This document shows positions 1-13,500 of a DNA stretch of 64,000 bases, one piece after another; within the stretch, counting starts at the first letter, position 1; every line of letters begins with the position of its first letter. Source of the stretch: Mansonella perstans (lineage: Eukaryota > Nematoda > Chromadorea > Rhabditida > Onchocercidae); assembly GCA_037074765.1 (NCBI GenBank), contig JBAMDO010000028.1, forward strand, positions 124,001 through 188,000, given 5' to 3'. A program made the translations under genes and the position numbers. The notes under the pieces were generated by a model, which did not search any database, was not told the origin of the DNA, and worked only from the letters and a program-made list of their open reading frames with translations.

Positions 1-140
1 TCCAACTAATAATTTACAATCGAAGAAGGAGAACTATTTTACAAAAAAAGTATGGTATGAAGGTAGGAACAATGCTAGTGATTTTATCAATCTATATTCA
101 TAATCATCAAAATTTAATGAAAGTTAATTTATTAAAAAAA

Positions 141-1309
141 TTATTTAGGAAAATAATTAATTTCTTGTGGAGAGTGAAATCTGGTTTGAAATACATCTTC
201 TGAATGATCCGGAAAAAGCAGACTTTTTATAAGAAAAACAAAAGGCATGGTGAGTTGCAATTTCGATTTTGAATTGCAAATTGAAGAGACTTCCCCTGTT
301 AAGAATTTCGTTAAGATTTCGTCGCTTCATAACTTCTCCACTTTTTTATAATTGCTGTTGTGTAGTTAATTTGAACGCTTGGCATTTTTTGTACTTCAGT
401 ATTCCGGCCGTTCGACCGTATTTTTCAATGTGTGTCTGCAAGAATGATATTTTTATGCCTAATCCATTATTTCCATAATTTTTGCAAATCTCAATAAATT
501 ATAAAAAACGAAACTTACTGTATTGGATATGGATTAGCAACAGTTTGCCATGCTAATTTATCTTCAAATTGCCAGTAACCTTGCCTAATCTGGAAATTTA
601 TAAATGGATTTTTAAATGTTCACAAAGTTGTAACAACCAAACTGATTGTTTGGAAAAGATTCATAAAAATGAATTTAGTGCTAAAAGAGCTTTAATAATT
701 TTTTTTCAGCTGAATTCTCAACGAGATTTAACCGAGAATTCATTATTTCTATCAATCGCTACCTTTCACTTAATATGATCAATATCTTCAATAATATGAT
801 TAATATTATTTTTGAAATGTTTTGAATAAATCCAAACATACCTCAGGCATTGGCTCTTTATAGGCGCTTTCAAACAATGCTATTTCATCAGGATTTGGAA
901 TTTTTTCTTCACTGGTTACAACTTTTGCGCTTAATAAAAGTAAATATTATCGTAGAGATTAAAATTCAAAGTATTAATTGTTGTGAAATAGAGACTTCAA
1001 TGGGAAAAAAATTAAAAACTTCGGTTCGTCATCAGCGCCTCTCTCATCGAGCAGATGAGCTGCCCAACCACAATGAAGCAATAGTATACCAACAATAATT
1101 AATAATAACGCAAGCGGCAATAAAGCACTAGCTCTGCAAATCTTTTTTTAAACTTAGTTAAAGTTTTGTCTCAGTTAAAGTTTTGTCCTCACAATCAGCC
1201 ATGACATTTCAGCAATAACGAAACAAAATGACTGACGGATTTTCTGCATTAAAACTCGAAATGTAAATTCCATTTCGCTAATATTTTCCTTCTCACTCGC
1301 GCAATTCAT
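141..1309 (-). CDS. Predicted small type II membrane protein, function unknown
   Basis: I do not recognise this protein. Five exons join in phase on the minus strand: 1309-1233, 1133-1020, 929-842, 589-519 and 222-141, giving 143 residues and a TAA stop. The best exon is 1133-1020, with acceptor TTTGCAG, which encodes a strongly hydrophobic helix (ALLPLALLLIIVGILLLHCG) about 26 residues from the proposed start. Next comes an acidic stretch (LDERGADDEP), then a soluble C-terminal part with motifs such as IPNPDEIALFESAY and RQGYWQFEDKLAWQ. The 589-519 exon has clean TTTCCAG and GTAAGT borders. The first exon is the weakest because it needs an unusual GTCATT donor. The last acceptor (AAAAAG) is also poor. 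The hydrophobic segment without a signal peptidase-like site suggests an N-in, C-out membrane protein, which is inference. The middle exons are probably real. Both ends are uncertain. Confidence 0.5.
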
Positions 1310-4300
1310 TGCTATATATATGAAGAGAAATAAAGACTTCTAAAGTTTTGTTCAAGCAGTTGAAACTTCAATTACTTTCTTAATGCGAAATTCAAATCAT
1401 ATATATGCGATCGCTTAAATTTATTTCGTTACTTTATTCATTGCGCAATTTTTGAAAGATTTATTGATAATAAAGGTTCAGTGAAACTTTTCTTTTGGTA
1501 TATTTAATAGTGATGAGATTTTGTCCCAATTTTTTTAAAACAGAGGTATTGTTTTGAACAATTATCTGGCTTATCACTTTTTATCTGCCCAGATATAATA
1601 GTGGACAACTGTTTAACTTATTATCTGTTATCTGACTTTACTTATTTTTCTTGGCTACTAACTCTTTATTGTAAGTCTAATTATATAATTCAATAGCAAT
1701 TTCGAAAACAACTGACATAGCAGAGCATTCAACAGCAATGCAGGTAAGTAATAAGCCAAGTAAAATCATAACACCAATTCCAAATAGAATTGCACTGATA
1801 AAAATGACACACTTTCTGCAATATGAATGCATCTAACATTAATGGAAGGAATTTTAAATATACAGTTTAAAATATTAATGAAGTATTTTAGTGTTCGAAG
1901 AGTTTAAAAACTTTCTGCTTGTGTTGCAAGTAATATTTTCAAATTCCAATTTTTTTCTGAATCCTTTTTATGTTCTATTATAAGAAGATTTTTTGGAATG
2001 TTCAAGAAGGTATAAAACTAACTTTACTGGCCACACACTAACATAGACAGGTACGCATGCGTGGAAAAATATTGGACATTTCCGACGTAGATACCACGGT
2101 TCGTATGAAGACATATCTGTGAATTTCACAAATTAGCTTCTTATCTTGTAATGAGCGGTATCTTGCAAAATTGCAAGCAATCATAAAACTGACTGTAAAA
2201 TTATTTCTAACTGCCAATTACATTCCCAGGAACTTCTTATTCTATTATATCAACAATACCGAAAAGTAATTTCGATATTTATAGTTTTATAGTCAGTCTT
2301 ACGGACATTGCTTGCTATACTGATTAAAGAATTAAACAAGAAAATATGATTTAAACAAATTTAAGGTTATTCGCGCTCAGGCATCTATGTTCAAAATAAC
2401 CGCTTCTGGAAAAGATCAGAAAAAAAATGACCAAAGCAAAAAATCACGTTAAATAAACTTGAAATTTATGTTTAAGTTAAGCTGAATTTAAGTAAGCTAA
2501 ATTGATAACATACAAGAAGTTTGCGAATCATTCAACAAAAAGCAAAATTACACTTTTAACTGATGAAATAACGATCAAAATGCAAATACTACACAATGCA
2601 AATACTGCACACAATTGACTCAATGAGGATTTCCTCATTGAAGAACACAAATGGAATGTCACTTCTAAGAGTAAAAAAATTTTGAGTCAACTTAATAATT
2701 GCAAAATTATTTAACGACAAAACTAAAGAATGAAAAAATTTTCTAAGTGATAATTAAATTAATGCAATCAAAATTGTGCGTATTTAAAGCGCTGTTTGCA
2801 CAAAATATCATTTTACTCTATTTGATTCCTTTATCACATTAAATTAGCTGTTAAGCATCGGATAGTATTTCAACTTTAATTGAGTATCAGTTCAATAAAA
2901 ATCTCTTAGAATTATACCTATTGATGATCTGACCCGGCTGTATCTTTGATACATACAATTGGTAGAGTTAAATGCACAGTGTTAAATTGAAGTAATGAAG
3001 GAAAGAGCTCGAGTAAATCGTTAAATATTTTAGCAGTGTAGAGTAGCAACTCAATCTCGATCTAAATTGAAAGAAAAGTACAAAGAAGAAGAAGCCAGAA
3101 CACTTATATCTCAGCTCTAATAACACAGAGACATAGCAGATGCAACTGCAACTTCATCTGTAAACTCTAACTCACTTTTAAGCAATACTTTACAACTGGC
3201 TGGCGGTGATTGTATTTTTTTTATCAACACAAATTACTGAGATATCAGTTTGCATCTTTTACATTTCCGTGAATAACATTTTTTAAAAAAATATTATCGA
3301 ATAGTTTTCACTTAAAAACTTTCAGCAACTTTACTATATATTGCATATTTCCTTGCATTTAAAATTTCAATTTAAAATTTGTTTAATATAAAAACTATTT
3401 GTTTTGAAAAAAATAACAACATTTTCGGTGCAGAAATCAACAAAAAGAATAATTTAATAGTGGAAATGGCAATGATTAGAATTTAATCATGTCGCACATA
3501 CGGTGTTGTGTTCTAAAAGACCAATGACAAAAAAATTCTTTATTTTTCAATTACAGCTGAACAATTCCAAAGTTTTATTTAAAATTCCAAAGTTCTAGTT
3601 AATATCTGCAACTTATTACCAGTGAAATTGTTCTAACTAATTATCATTCAGTACTTATCATTATGTACCGAAGACTTGATTAAAAGATCAATTCCAGACT
3701 CAGTCAAATCAATCAGTTTCTTCTTGCATTCAAATTTCATTATTTTTCATCATGAATCATATTTGATCATATCATATCACGTAAAAGAATTAATGATGAA
3801 AATTATTCGAAATATGACTAATGCAGAGCTGAATTAAAAACAATCGTCTATCGCATGTTGCATATCTGATTAAAGAATTGACAAAAAGAAAAATATATTA
3901 TTTCTCACAAATACCAGGTCTTGCTTGTTAAAAGCTTCTGATAGACGATAATTTCCGTAGAACGGAAAACATAAGAAATAGATAATACATAAGCAGTGAA
4001 TAAAATTGAATTTTATGAAATAAAATTTGCTTCACTCCAATATGACTAAAAAAATAAACGTCAGGTCATTTTAGAACAAATGAAAATTGAATTTCATAAA
4101 ATTAGAATAGCCTATTATTTGAAAATAATTTTATTCGTTCATTCCATAAAGCAATTTTTATTTGCTTATGCTTGGATCCATAGCCTAATTTATATAAACC
4201 AAACCTGTAGGAATTGATTCCAGACTGAATACAATTAATTATGGCTTTTGACTATCATCGCAACCAGTTTTTTACTTCATTTAAAATTTTTGACTATGCT

Positions 4301-5970
4301 AAAAAATTTTAAAAAATTTACCAGCGAAAAAAGTTTTTTGCATATTTCATATTACAGAAGAGTAGTTATCGGTCTTATCGAACAAAAAAGTTAACAAATT
4401 GTCAATTAGTTTAGTTGCAATAGTCGGTATTGTAATTTATGAAAAAGAAATTTGAAAATTCTAAAAATTACATTCATTAATCCATACATTAACAATATAT
4501 TAAATTAATTTGTAGGAATAGTTCGCCGATTCTCTTGCCATGCCATTTTAAGTACTTGAAGAATTTAAGAAATATTAACGCGACCCATGTAACAGATAAA
4601 ATAGAGAATAAAATTTAGAAGAAAAAATCTTGTCGATGTCAGCAGATATCTTTGACTGAATCATGCGATAAATTGCTTCATCAGATTACATCAATTTAGC
4701 AGGCGTTTCCACAGATTTTTAGAAACTTTATGAAATAATTTACAATTTTCTGAAAAGTATCCCTGTGTTTTCTAGTACAGAAGTATTCATTAATTCTTTT
4801 CTTACCTTACAATTTGCAGACCAGGAAATTCATCTTCGGATTGCGAGAAATATTTGATTGTCAATTAAAGAAAGTTAGAAAGTTAGCTAATTTTCATTCG
4901 AACTTCTAATTTCGCCATAGTACTTCCGCAGTTTATAAAACATGAATCCTCTTCTTCATGTATACTTAAGCTTTTCCTGAAGATATCGAGGATTTTTAAA
5001 TTAGCAATAAAATATCAAAGTCGCAAATTAATCTGAATTTTGCAGTGTTATTTTTATTTGTGTGTTATAAAATTCATCCCATATATTTCATTATCTAAAA
5101 ATAAAGTACGACCACTTAAGTTGCAAAAATGGTAATTTCTCATTGCTTGATTATTTCAAGGTATGACTCCATTCGCATGTAATTTTAAAATTGCACAAAA
5201 AAATTCAAAATTTTGTCTTGGTATTTTCAACAATCGGAGTTATTACAGTCCTAGCATACAATCGCAACAGATTTTGACATTACTTTATCATTTTAACCTT
5301 CGAAACTCAATATGAAATTGTTTATAACTGCTTATTTCGAGGACAACGGATCTTCTACGATCTGATGCAGAAGATTTTTGAAGTACCTTGCACGACAAAA
5401 ATTGAATCTTTGGCAACTATTATTGATTCCACTTCAACTACGGATGACATTCTACGTCACTTCACCACACATTCCTGTAGTTCAAGAATTTCACATTTAA
5501 ATTTCATATGATCAGTTTTTTTATAAATAGATCTCGATTGATAACCAAAAATAGTGGATGTGATAAATGTAAAAAGCCAAAACATATGAAGACATGATAG
5601 AGGTGATAGAGCCAAAGCACGAATGGAGAAAATAAATGCCGGCGTGCCGATACGGTGTAAATTTTTATGAATCATGAAATCGCTCCTTGCTTCTTGACGT
5701 TTCAAATCTTCTAACAGTCTTGTTTTTCACCTTATTCCAAATATAAATATCATATAAACCTAAAAGACGACGCTTCTCTGATAAGGTAATATTCCTCAAC
5801 CAATAATTATACTGTTTCAAAATTCAAAAATAGTTTATTCGACAATAAAGCTGAAAAGCATCAACCGAATGAATAAAAAATTACAATAGGAAAGCATGAG
5901 GTCCATATAAACATACTAATTGAAATTTATCCGACATATTTCTTTAATGTATTCGGTAAAAATTGCCATT
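1310..5970. other. Intergenic, no convincing gene
   Basis: Very AT-rich on both strands. One minus-strand stretch near 3069-2935 follows a TTTCAATTTAG acceptor and stays open to a GTATGT donor, but it has no partner exon. Another minus-strand open stretch at 5705-5457 has no usable splice sites in phase with the neighbouring gene. I see no RNA gene and no repeat longer than a few tens of bases. Confidence 0.5.
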
Positions 5971-8434
5971 TCACATGATTTTTTGGTGTTTGCGGAGTAA
6001 TAAGATTGTATTTGTAATTAACAATTCCATCAAGGCGAGCAAGTCAAACTAAAATCTATGATCATCTAAAGTAGCATAATAGTAACGAAACAAGAAAGTA
6101 AACTACGATAAAACCAAACATTCCTAACACATCCTCAAAATATAAGCGACGAAAAAGAAATTATTGAAAAAAATAAAGCCAAAAATTTTTATTTCATATA
6201 AACTCCATTATTATAAGTCTTCGAAGGAGAAATCATGACTGACGACTTTACACAAAGAAAATCTGCCCTGTGTACAATAACATCGCATCCTAGAATTGGC
6301 AACCAGTTTTTAAAATTTCTTTCATTTCCCTTAAACTGCTCAGCAATTACCCACGCTTTTATCTCTTTCTGCAGTTGAAAATTTTTCAGCACATCACCGG
6401 GAGATCTAAAATGATAATGTTACATGAAAAAAATAAAACGAATGAGCATTTTCACCAACAACCGACAAATCTTGAAAAACTTGATTCAGAAATTCCAAAC
6501 ATCTTACAGAGAATGGGCTCCACAGGAATATGAAAACAAACTTTTTTTGGAAATATCAACGATTTCATATACTGAAGAAACAGAGGGTGGACAGCGATGA
6601 GAAAGACCCTGAGCAAGTGCAGCACTTTCATGTTTTAATGCGAAGTTAGCATTAATTGACCATAAGGAATGCTGAAAAATGGATATTAAGAACTAATAAA
6701 CTAAGTTCCTCCCATAAAAAATTCGAAATTTCGTTAATTTGAATGTAAAACTACTTTCGTCAACATCCTTTTCCAAATATCCAATATCAAAAGCCGATTA
6801 TCGTCCATAAAACTAATGCTGTCATTTAAGGTATTCAATTTAAATCAAACCGAAATTTTTTCGCCGTGATTCAAAGAAAAGGAACGGAAATCGCAAAAAA
6901 AATTAATCGTCTTCTGAATTTTATTTTTATATAAGTTGTTTATATAAGCAACCTTATATGTGAAGCATTTAGAAGTGAGCAATGTTTCTCCAACGGAAAA
7001 CTTCCAGTTTGGTGATAGCTTTCCCCATTCAGGATTCTACAAAAATTTTTGCAGTTATTTTAATGAAAAGTTTTTCATTAATAGATTACTCCGCAAAAAA
7101 TGCTCATTTCCAAACATCATTAAGCTCCAGCTCTGTTCTTATAGCTTAAATTCTGAAAGTACCGATGTGATTCACATTTTCGCATCTTGAAAATGTTTTT
7201 AAAAAACTATACTCATATAGTACTTCCATACTTGTTACCATGCAAAATTTTTGTGCATACTAGAACAATAAAACGATGATATATATCGCTCAGAGAAAGT
7301 TGGCGTTCCGGAGATGTTGCCAGTGCTCGATAGATCCAACACAACAGCGAACACTTCTTTGCCAAACGTTTCTCTATAAATACAACAAGAATGAAATGAA
7401 AGTTCATAATACTTGATATTCATAAAACAATATACTATAAGGAAGAAGCAAAGACAATTAGACAGTAAAACTCGAAGAGTACTAAAATACTGGAATAAAA
7501 TTAAATTTACAAAATCTGTTCCAAAATATTAAAAAGATGTTAAATTTACAACTTGCTTTAACTATGTACAAAAGGAAAAATGAAATAAAAATGGAAAATG
7601 AGTATAAAAAATGAACAAAAGGAAAAAATGAAATACTATGATTCCAATGCAGATCAACACTTGATGAGCGAAGACTTTCGAGAATTGCCGTATCTGTCGA
7701 AGCATTAGAAATTATCCCTTGTTTTATTGCGACTTCATCTTTATCAATGCAACTCGTAATATCTTTAGAGAAATATCCAATGTTGGAATTGCGGAACAAA
7801 TTCTTCTCAGTGAATTGATGAAATGAATCATCCAAACAAGCAAAATACTCTAAATTCTCACTATTATCTCAACGAATTTTTTGCATACAAGAAGCTTAAT
7901 CGAATCAAAAATCAATCAATCATTTATGGATAAGAATAGTAAGAAAAAAAAGGCTAAAATCCAATAATTAAAATAGCAGAGAAACAGGAGCATATCAAAT
8001 GTTTCCTTATAAAATAAGAACAACTACATTGTCAACGTATCTTTTCCCCCATTTAACAATGGTCTAATCATCCCAATGTTCAACGTGCCCCCTAGAAAAT
8101 TAGAAAAACAAAATAGATTTTTACCATATCTTTCAGACATGTACTACTACTGCGTGACAAGATAACAGTAAAAGAAAATTTTAGTACCACAAAAGCAAAA
8201 TTAGCCACCTTATCTAATAATAACTATTCAAGACAATACTATAATATAAAAAACGTTACCAGGTAATTTATAATTGACAAGCCAATCAAGGCATTTCAAA
8301 TCGTCGGCACAATTTTCTTCTTCCGACTTGTCGTCCACTTCATCACTTCTCCGCCCTTCATTCACTCCTGTTGTACCCAACACCTCAGTGAGCATCAAAA
8401 ACAAATCATGATACCAGATACAGCACAAAGAAAC
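5971..8434 (-). CDS. Unidentified seven-exon protein-coding gene
   Basis: Seven minus-strand exons splice with consistent phase: 8434-8260, 8091-8028, 7860-7637, 7373-7261, 6671-6508, 6405-6252 and 6048-5971, ending in TGA. Together they encode 323 residues. Several borders are textbook (ATTTTCAG, TTTTTCAG and CATTTTAG acceptors; GTAACG, GTAAGA and GTAAAG donors). An initiating ATG may lie at 8395, or in an exon upstream that I could not find. I cannot name the product. The first exon ends in CLDWLVNYKLP, which resembles the N-terminal DWFxVYKLP signature of DNase II enzymes. The later exons do not show the two HxK motifs of that family. The exon at 7373 contains SPERQLSLSDIYHRF, which looks like a winged-helix or forkhead recognition segment, but no forkhead core follows. 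The last exon is hydrophobic. The weakest junctions are the acceptor at 7861 and the donors GTATTT and GTATGC. Confidence 0.5.
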
Positions 8435-10566
8435 CTGAAAATAGAATCTTCAAATAGAACTAATTAACCCGATCCTTTGACATAATTACTATCTATTAAC
8501 TCGAACTCCAATAATTCCCACATTTTTTAGCTGTTTTTTTTTTCAACCACGTAGATTCCTTATTTTTATTATGAATAATAGAACAGACCTTCCAATTAGT
8601 GTATCAATTCCTCAATACCACTACAATCCCGAGGAAACATCCCGAATAACTCTCAATATCTCAGAGTGGTTGATTTTCAATGGGACTTGCGAGTGAAATT
8701 CAACGTCTCACAACGATCCTGGTACTACATTATGGATACGTCATTTTTACGCTGATTTAATTTCGTCTCAGTTATCGGTCCGCTGATTTACTTATCGAAT
8801 ACTATTTAGTTAACATTTGGAAATAAATTGGAATTTCTAAGAAATACTTTTAAACGATACTTCTTTTTGTATCTGCGACCATTTTACAATGGTAGATAAT
8901 CTCCGCGGTTACAAGAGCAGAATGATCCAGTTTTTTTTTTTGACAAATTAACTACATTAGAAAACTAGTTTCTGATGGAACATTACGTGTTCGTCACGTG
9001 ACAAAACAAATAAAAAAATCTTATCATTTTTTTATGTAACCTTCTTAGTATATTAAATCAACAAAAGAGGATGTAATTAATACCATCTTCATCGTATTAT
9101 TATTAAATCTTTACAGATAATCCTTCGGATTGTTAACACTGCCACAACAAATGTTTGCTTTTTTTTTTTCCATTAATTCGAATATCGAATGATATATGGT
9201 CTCAATTTAAGAAGTAAAATATCCCTTGCAAAAGAAAGTTGACGTCCTTCCACCCACGTTATAATTCCCTCACTATCTACCAAAAAATTTCATTTTTTCA
9301 AACTTTCTTATCTAGCAATAATTCCGACATGATGACATTATCCCTCATTATCATTCCAAATTAAGAAATGGAACAAAATGTTCCGGAATTTCGAAATGTT
9401 CAGTGAAAAGAAACTCAGACATGATGGGATAAGTATCATGGATTGGTAGAGATAATAGAATTGATGAGTAACACCATTAAAAGAAATATCTAAATTTAAG
9501 ATTTAAGTGAATTATGTCACTAACAATGACGTCGTATTGTTTCTGGACACATAATTAAACCTTTGACTTTCAAACTTGCTAAATTGCTCTTGCAGAAAGG
9601 CTCTTCAATTGCAAGATAATGAAAATTAAAATTTCAAAGAATGATGTAAATTTTGCTAAAAAAACTTTCTCTCCCAAATCATTATTTCGGAATATTTGAG
9701 GAAAAAGTAATTTGTTCGTATGGAAGGAGATAGATAAATGTATCATAGATTTAGCGCAAATGGCTTTTTGTAAAAGATGATTAACTATAAAATGTCAAGC
9801 GTGATAACAACTGCTGAACGAAATTTTCAAATTTTTGTTGAAAATTTCATGATAACAATTAAATAATTAATCTTACGGAGAAATTTTTAGCTTATGATAA
9901 GTATTAATCTTATGGTTTTTAAGAACTTCATGGAAATTTAAACAACAATACAAATAAAATTTTAAACAACAAAAATTTTTAAAGATTAAATTTTACCGAG
10001 GAGGAACTTTTTATAATTTACAGGTACATGTCAGTGTCGAAACTAATTAATCCAATTTTAAGTAAATGATGAAAAATCTCCTTTACTAGAAAAAACAAAA
10101 GAAAAAAATAGAACTTCCATCAACAAGTGAGAAATGGGCTTACAGTAATTTAGGTCATGCTTTCCCTCACTTCTTCTTTCAGTGAGGATTTAGGTAAAGT
10201 AATCTAGCATATTTTGAAAAATATGCTTAACCTTTATTCAGTCAGTCATTGCTTTATTGGAATTAACATTAAAGTTTTTGCCGTCGTGTTGAAGTTGACA
10301 GAAGTAGCTAAGATATGGAGCCAATGGGTGTACTACAAACAAAATGCTTCTCACAAGTGAAATTGTATGTATATTGAGGCATAAATTTCATTAAATTCTA
10401 TAGACCGTTCAAGCATTTCTTATATTTCGGAATGTTCATATTTGAGAAAAAAACAACCATAATTGCATGAAAAATTGCACAAATTATTTATTGACGACAA
10501 AAAAATCATGCATTCTAAATCGAGTTTGAAGAAATAATGAAAAATGTAGATCTTGAAAATTAAATT
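8435..10566. other. Intergenic, nothing recognised
   Basis: About 2.1 kb between the 3' end of legumain and the unidentified gene, both on the minus strand. It contains short T and A runs and many stops in all frames. A missing first exon of the unidentified gene could lie here. I saw no ATG with a signal peptide or a strong donor that joins in phase. Confidence 0.45.
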
Positions 10567-13500
10567 TCAAAAAATTCCTCGAACTCTAATTCTTTTACAG
10601 GTTTTGAGCATTGCGCCGATTGTTGTCGCCGAGTCGATTCCATCATTACACAAACTGGCAAATACGTAAGTGTACTTTAAGACATATGGATTCTGAAAAC
10701 ACAAAACGCTTAGATAAATACATTCATTTGGTGGCGTAAAAAGTTAATGGAATCACTATTACCTCCGGATTCGAATTTTCATTGCCCTAAGCAGTCTTAG
10801 ATTAAAGTAATCCGAGAGTTTGGTTTATCATTTCCATTTACTTTCATTTAAACTGAAAATCGATCATAATTCTAATTTGAAATTTACATCTACTTTTTTA
10901 AACGAATTCATGGAACACTATGTTTCATGACGACAGAGGTCCTTTCTAAACATTTTTAATAATTATATGTTACATTTACTTTTATTGCCACTGCTTTTTA
11001 ACATGGAAATGATTAGGATGGCTAAAGCAAAATCTGCTTAAATATAATGTTTTAAAGCCTGTAGATAAAACATAATTAAAAGAAGCATACATGGCCAAAA
11101 TTAAAGCATAATTGATGAAACTTTTTGATTACATCATCGAAACAGCTCAATGATTTTATTGTTGGCGAAGATGAACGCATGTAATAAAAATTCGGTTGAG
11201 GTAGTTCTATAGCTGATATTAATGTGTTCATAACTGTGTCAAGATAAGATCGTTTCTGAAATAGAACAAAATTTTCTATCTGTTTTCATTGTACGATAAG
11301 TTTGAAATTCTAATTCAAAAATTTTAAAAAATTTATAAATATAAACAACTTATCATTATTAGTTTCTCGATTTCATTTCTCAAAGCTTGTTTTTCAGTCT
11401 TTGTTTGCGCTTCCTCTAATTGTTTCTTGATCATTCGGAGATGAACTTCACGCGAAGGCCAAGCAATTGATTCTTTATTTTCAATCTCTGTCTGAAAAAC
11501 TATTAAGATATGACTCATGCAAATTATGACTAGAATTTGCAAAAATACTAGCATTGATTGAGGAAACATAATGCACATTTCAAAATAGATTAGTAGAGTA
11601 TAATGCATTAAACAATTTTCAAATGTCAATCGTATGACATTCAAATGTCTAGGTAAAAGACTAGGCTAATGAATGGCTTAATATTTAGCTTAATAATTAT
11701 AACAGTAAGATATTCCATTATGGAAGATTTTTTTTGCCCTCCAGAAAATCAAATTGGAAAGATAATTAAACCTATCGTATTACATACCAGCTTAAATAAT
11801 ACTGGTCTGAAATCGGAAATGAGGACAATATTAAGTATTAATCGTTTCATTTTGTAGATTCGTTTTATCGTACATTCAGAAATTATATACCGTATCATCA
11901 TAAATATTGCTGATATTAGATTTTTTGTGGCCTAAATAAGAAGCCACATAATCCTCAGCGATTGTTAAATCACCATAGTGCATCACATGACTCGTAATTG
12001 TGTTTTTTTTGACAATCTCGTATTGAGAAGCTAAAGTTTCTTGATTTAAATCCACCTATAAAAAAAGAAATTGAAAGTAGCTCTTGCTATTGTAATTTAA
12101 TCAATCTTGACTTAAATTTATAATAAATTTGATCGACCTTTTCCATGTTGAAATAGATGAAAAGAAAGATTTTATATACGCGAAAACTTTTTGCAGACAC
12201 TAGTTATTTAAGAAGGTTATTTCTCTAAGTAGAAATCTTCTCTAGTTTATTTTTGTTCAAGTTACAAAGATGATCTTCAGCTAATCAGGAATATACCGCT
12301 ATTGTTATCCATTTTTTGCTAGAATTTATCAAATCTAAGGTCGAGAAAGTGTTCTTGTTAGTTAATATTCTATTTTTATAGCTGATATTCAGATTTGCTA
12401 ATCGAGACACTTTTTTCAAAGAAAAGACACATCCGTCTTCTAAAGATTTGCAAAAATGAACATTATCTCAAATTATCTCAAAAATATTGATAGGAATAGA
12501 ATTATTTTTCCTTTTTTCAAACCTTTTCAGAATTAATAAGCCAATTTACGGAAAAGCAATCGCCAAGACAAGGCAACTTCTTGGTATCGCAATAGCAAGC
12601 CCAAGAACTTTCATGATATTTCGATGCTGTCATCGCATAAACTGCAAAAATGTGCATTACTTTTACCAAATTTCTAAATAATACTAAAAGCGAAAATAAT
12701 TACGAAACCAATTTGTCTTTTAGTGCTATTTTTCTTCATCTATAACTTGATTCGGTGGTTACGGATTTTAGTACTAACAATCTTTCTAAACTCATTGCTA
12801 TCTTCAACAGACTTATCTCTGAGATGACTAGACTATCAGCATAAAAGTAGTGGAAAGTTCTTTTTAAAAGAAACCATTGATATTTTTGGGTAAAACTTTC
12901 GCGAACATTGAGCCACTTTCGCATGCTTCCATGTAAAATACGAGCCTTCCGAACTTTTTCAATTTATGCATTCGTTTCAATGCATCATTTAAATCCTTAA
13001 CAGTTAGCTGAAATAACCAATTTCAGTATTTAAATCGTAAATGATTAAGTGATCAGCACTGATAAAAAACTGCTTATCAAAAATGTGTCGAAAGTTAAAT
13101 GAGAGCTTACCATAGAATCTGGGAAGGATACCGATCCAACACCACCATGGTCAGTGAAATACACAAATATGTGATCATAGTAAGTACTTTCGACTACTCT
13201 ACCATTACCACCCTTCACTGCTGTTTTGTTTCCACTTAAAACTGCCAGAAAATTTTCCGGAGTTACATAGTGTTTATCGTAGTCGATTTCAACACCTTCA
13301 TAAACGTCACTGCCATTTGGTGCATTATATATTTTGCCTGGATATGGATTCCTGAAGAAATACTTTCTATATAAGATGAAATTTTTTGATGAAATTTTTA
13401 TCGTTCTCCATCGGTTTTTCAAAGTACTTTCAAGTTTTCAGACGCTCGATTGATCCAGCCGATTAGATGAAAGTTAGTTTTTTACTTATTTCGAGTATAA

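Noticed and set aside
7261..7373. Forkhead or FoxP transcription factor exon
   Set aside because: SPERQLSLSDIYHRF resembles forkhead helix 1-2, but the adjoining exons lack the WxNxxRHNLS core and wings.
8260..8434. DNase II gene
   Set aside because: Only one short motif fits. The two catalytic HxK motifs and the GHTKG segment are not found in the following exons.
10601..10665. A plus-strand exon with perfect TTTTACAG and GTAAGT borders, rich in cysteine
   Set aside because: The minus strand of the same bases encodes the last legumain exon with its conserved [10 protein letters not shown] segment, so the plus-strand signals are a mirror coincidence.
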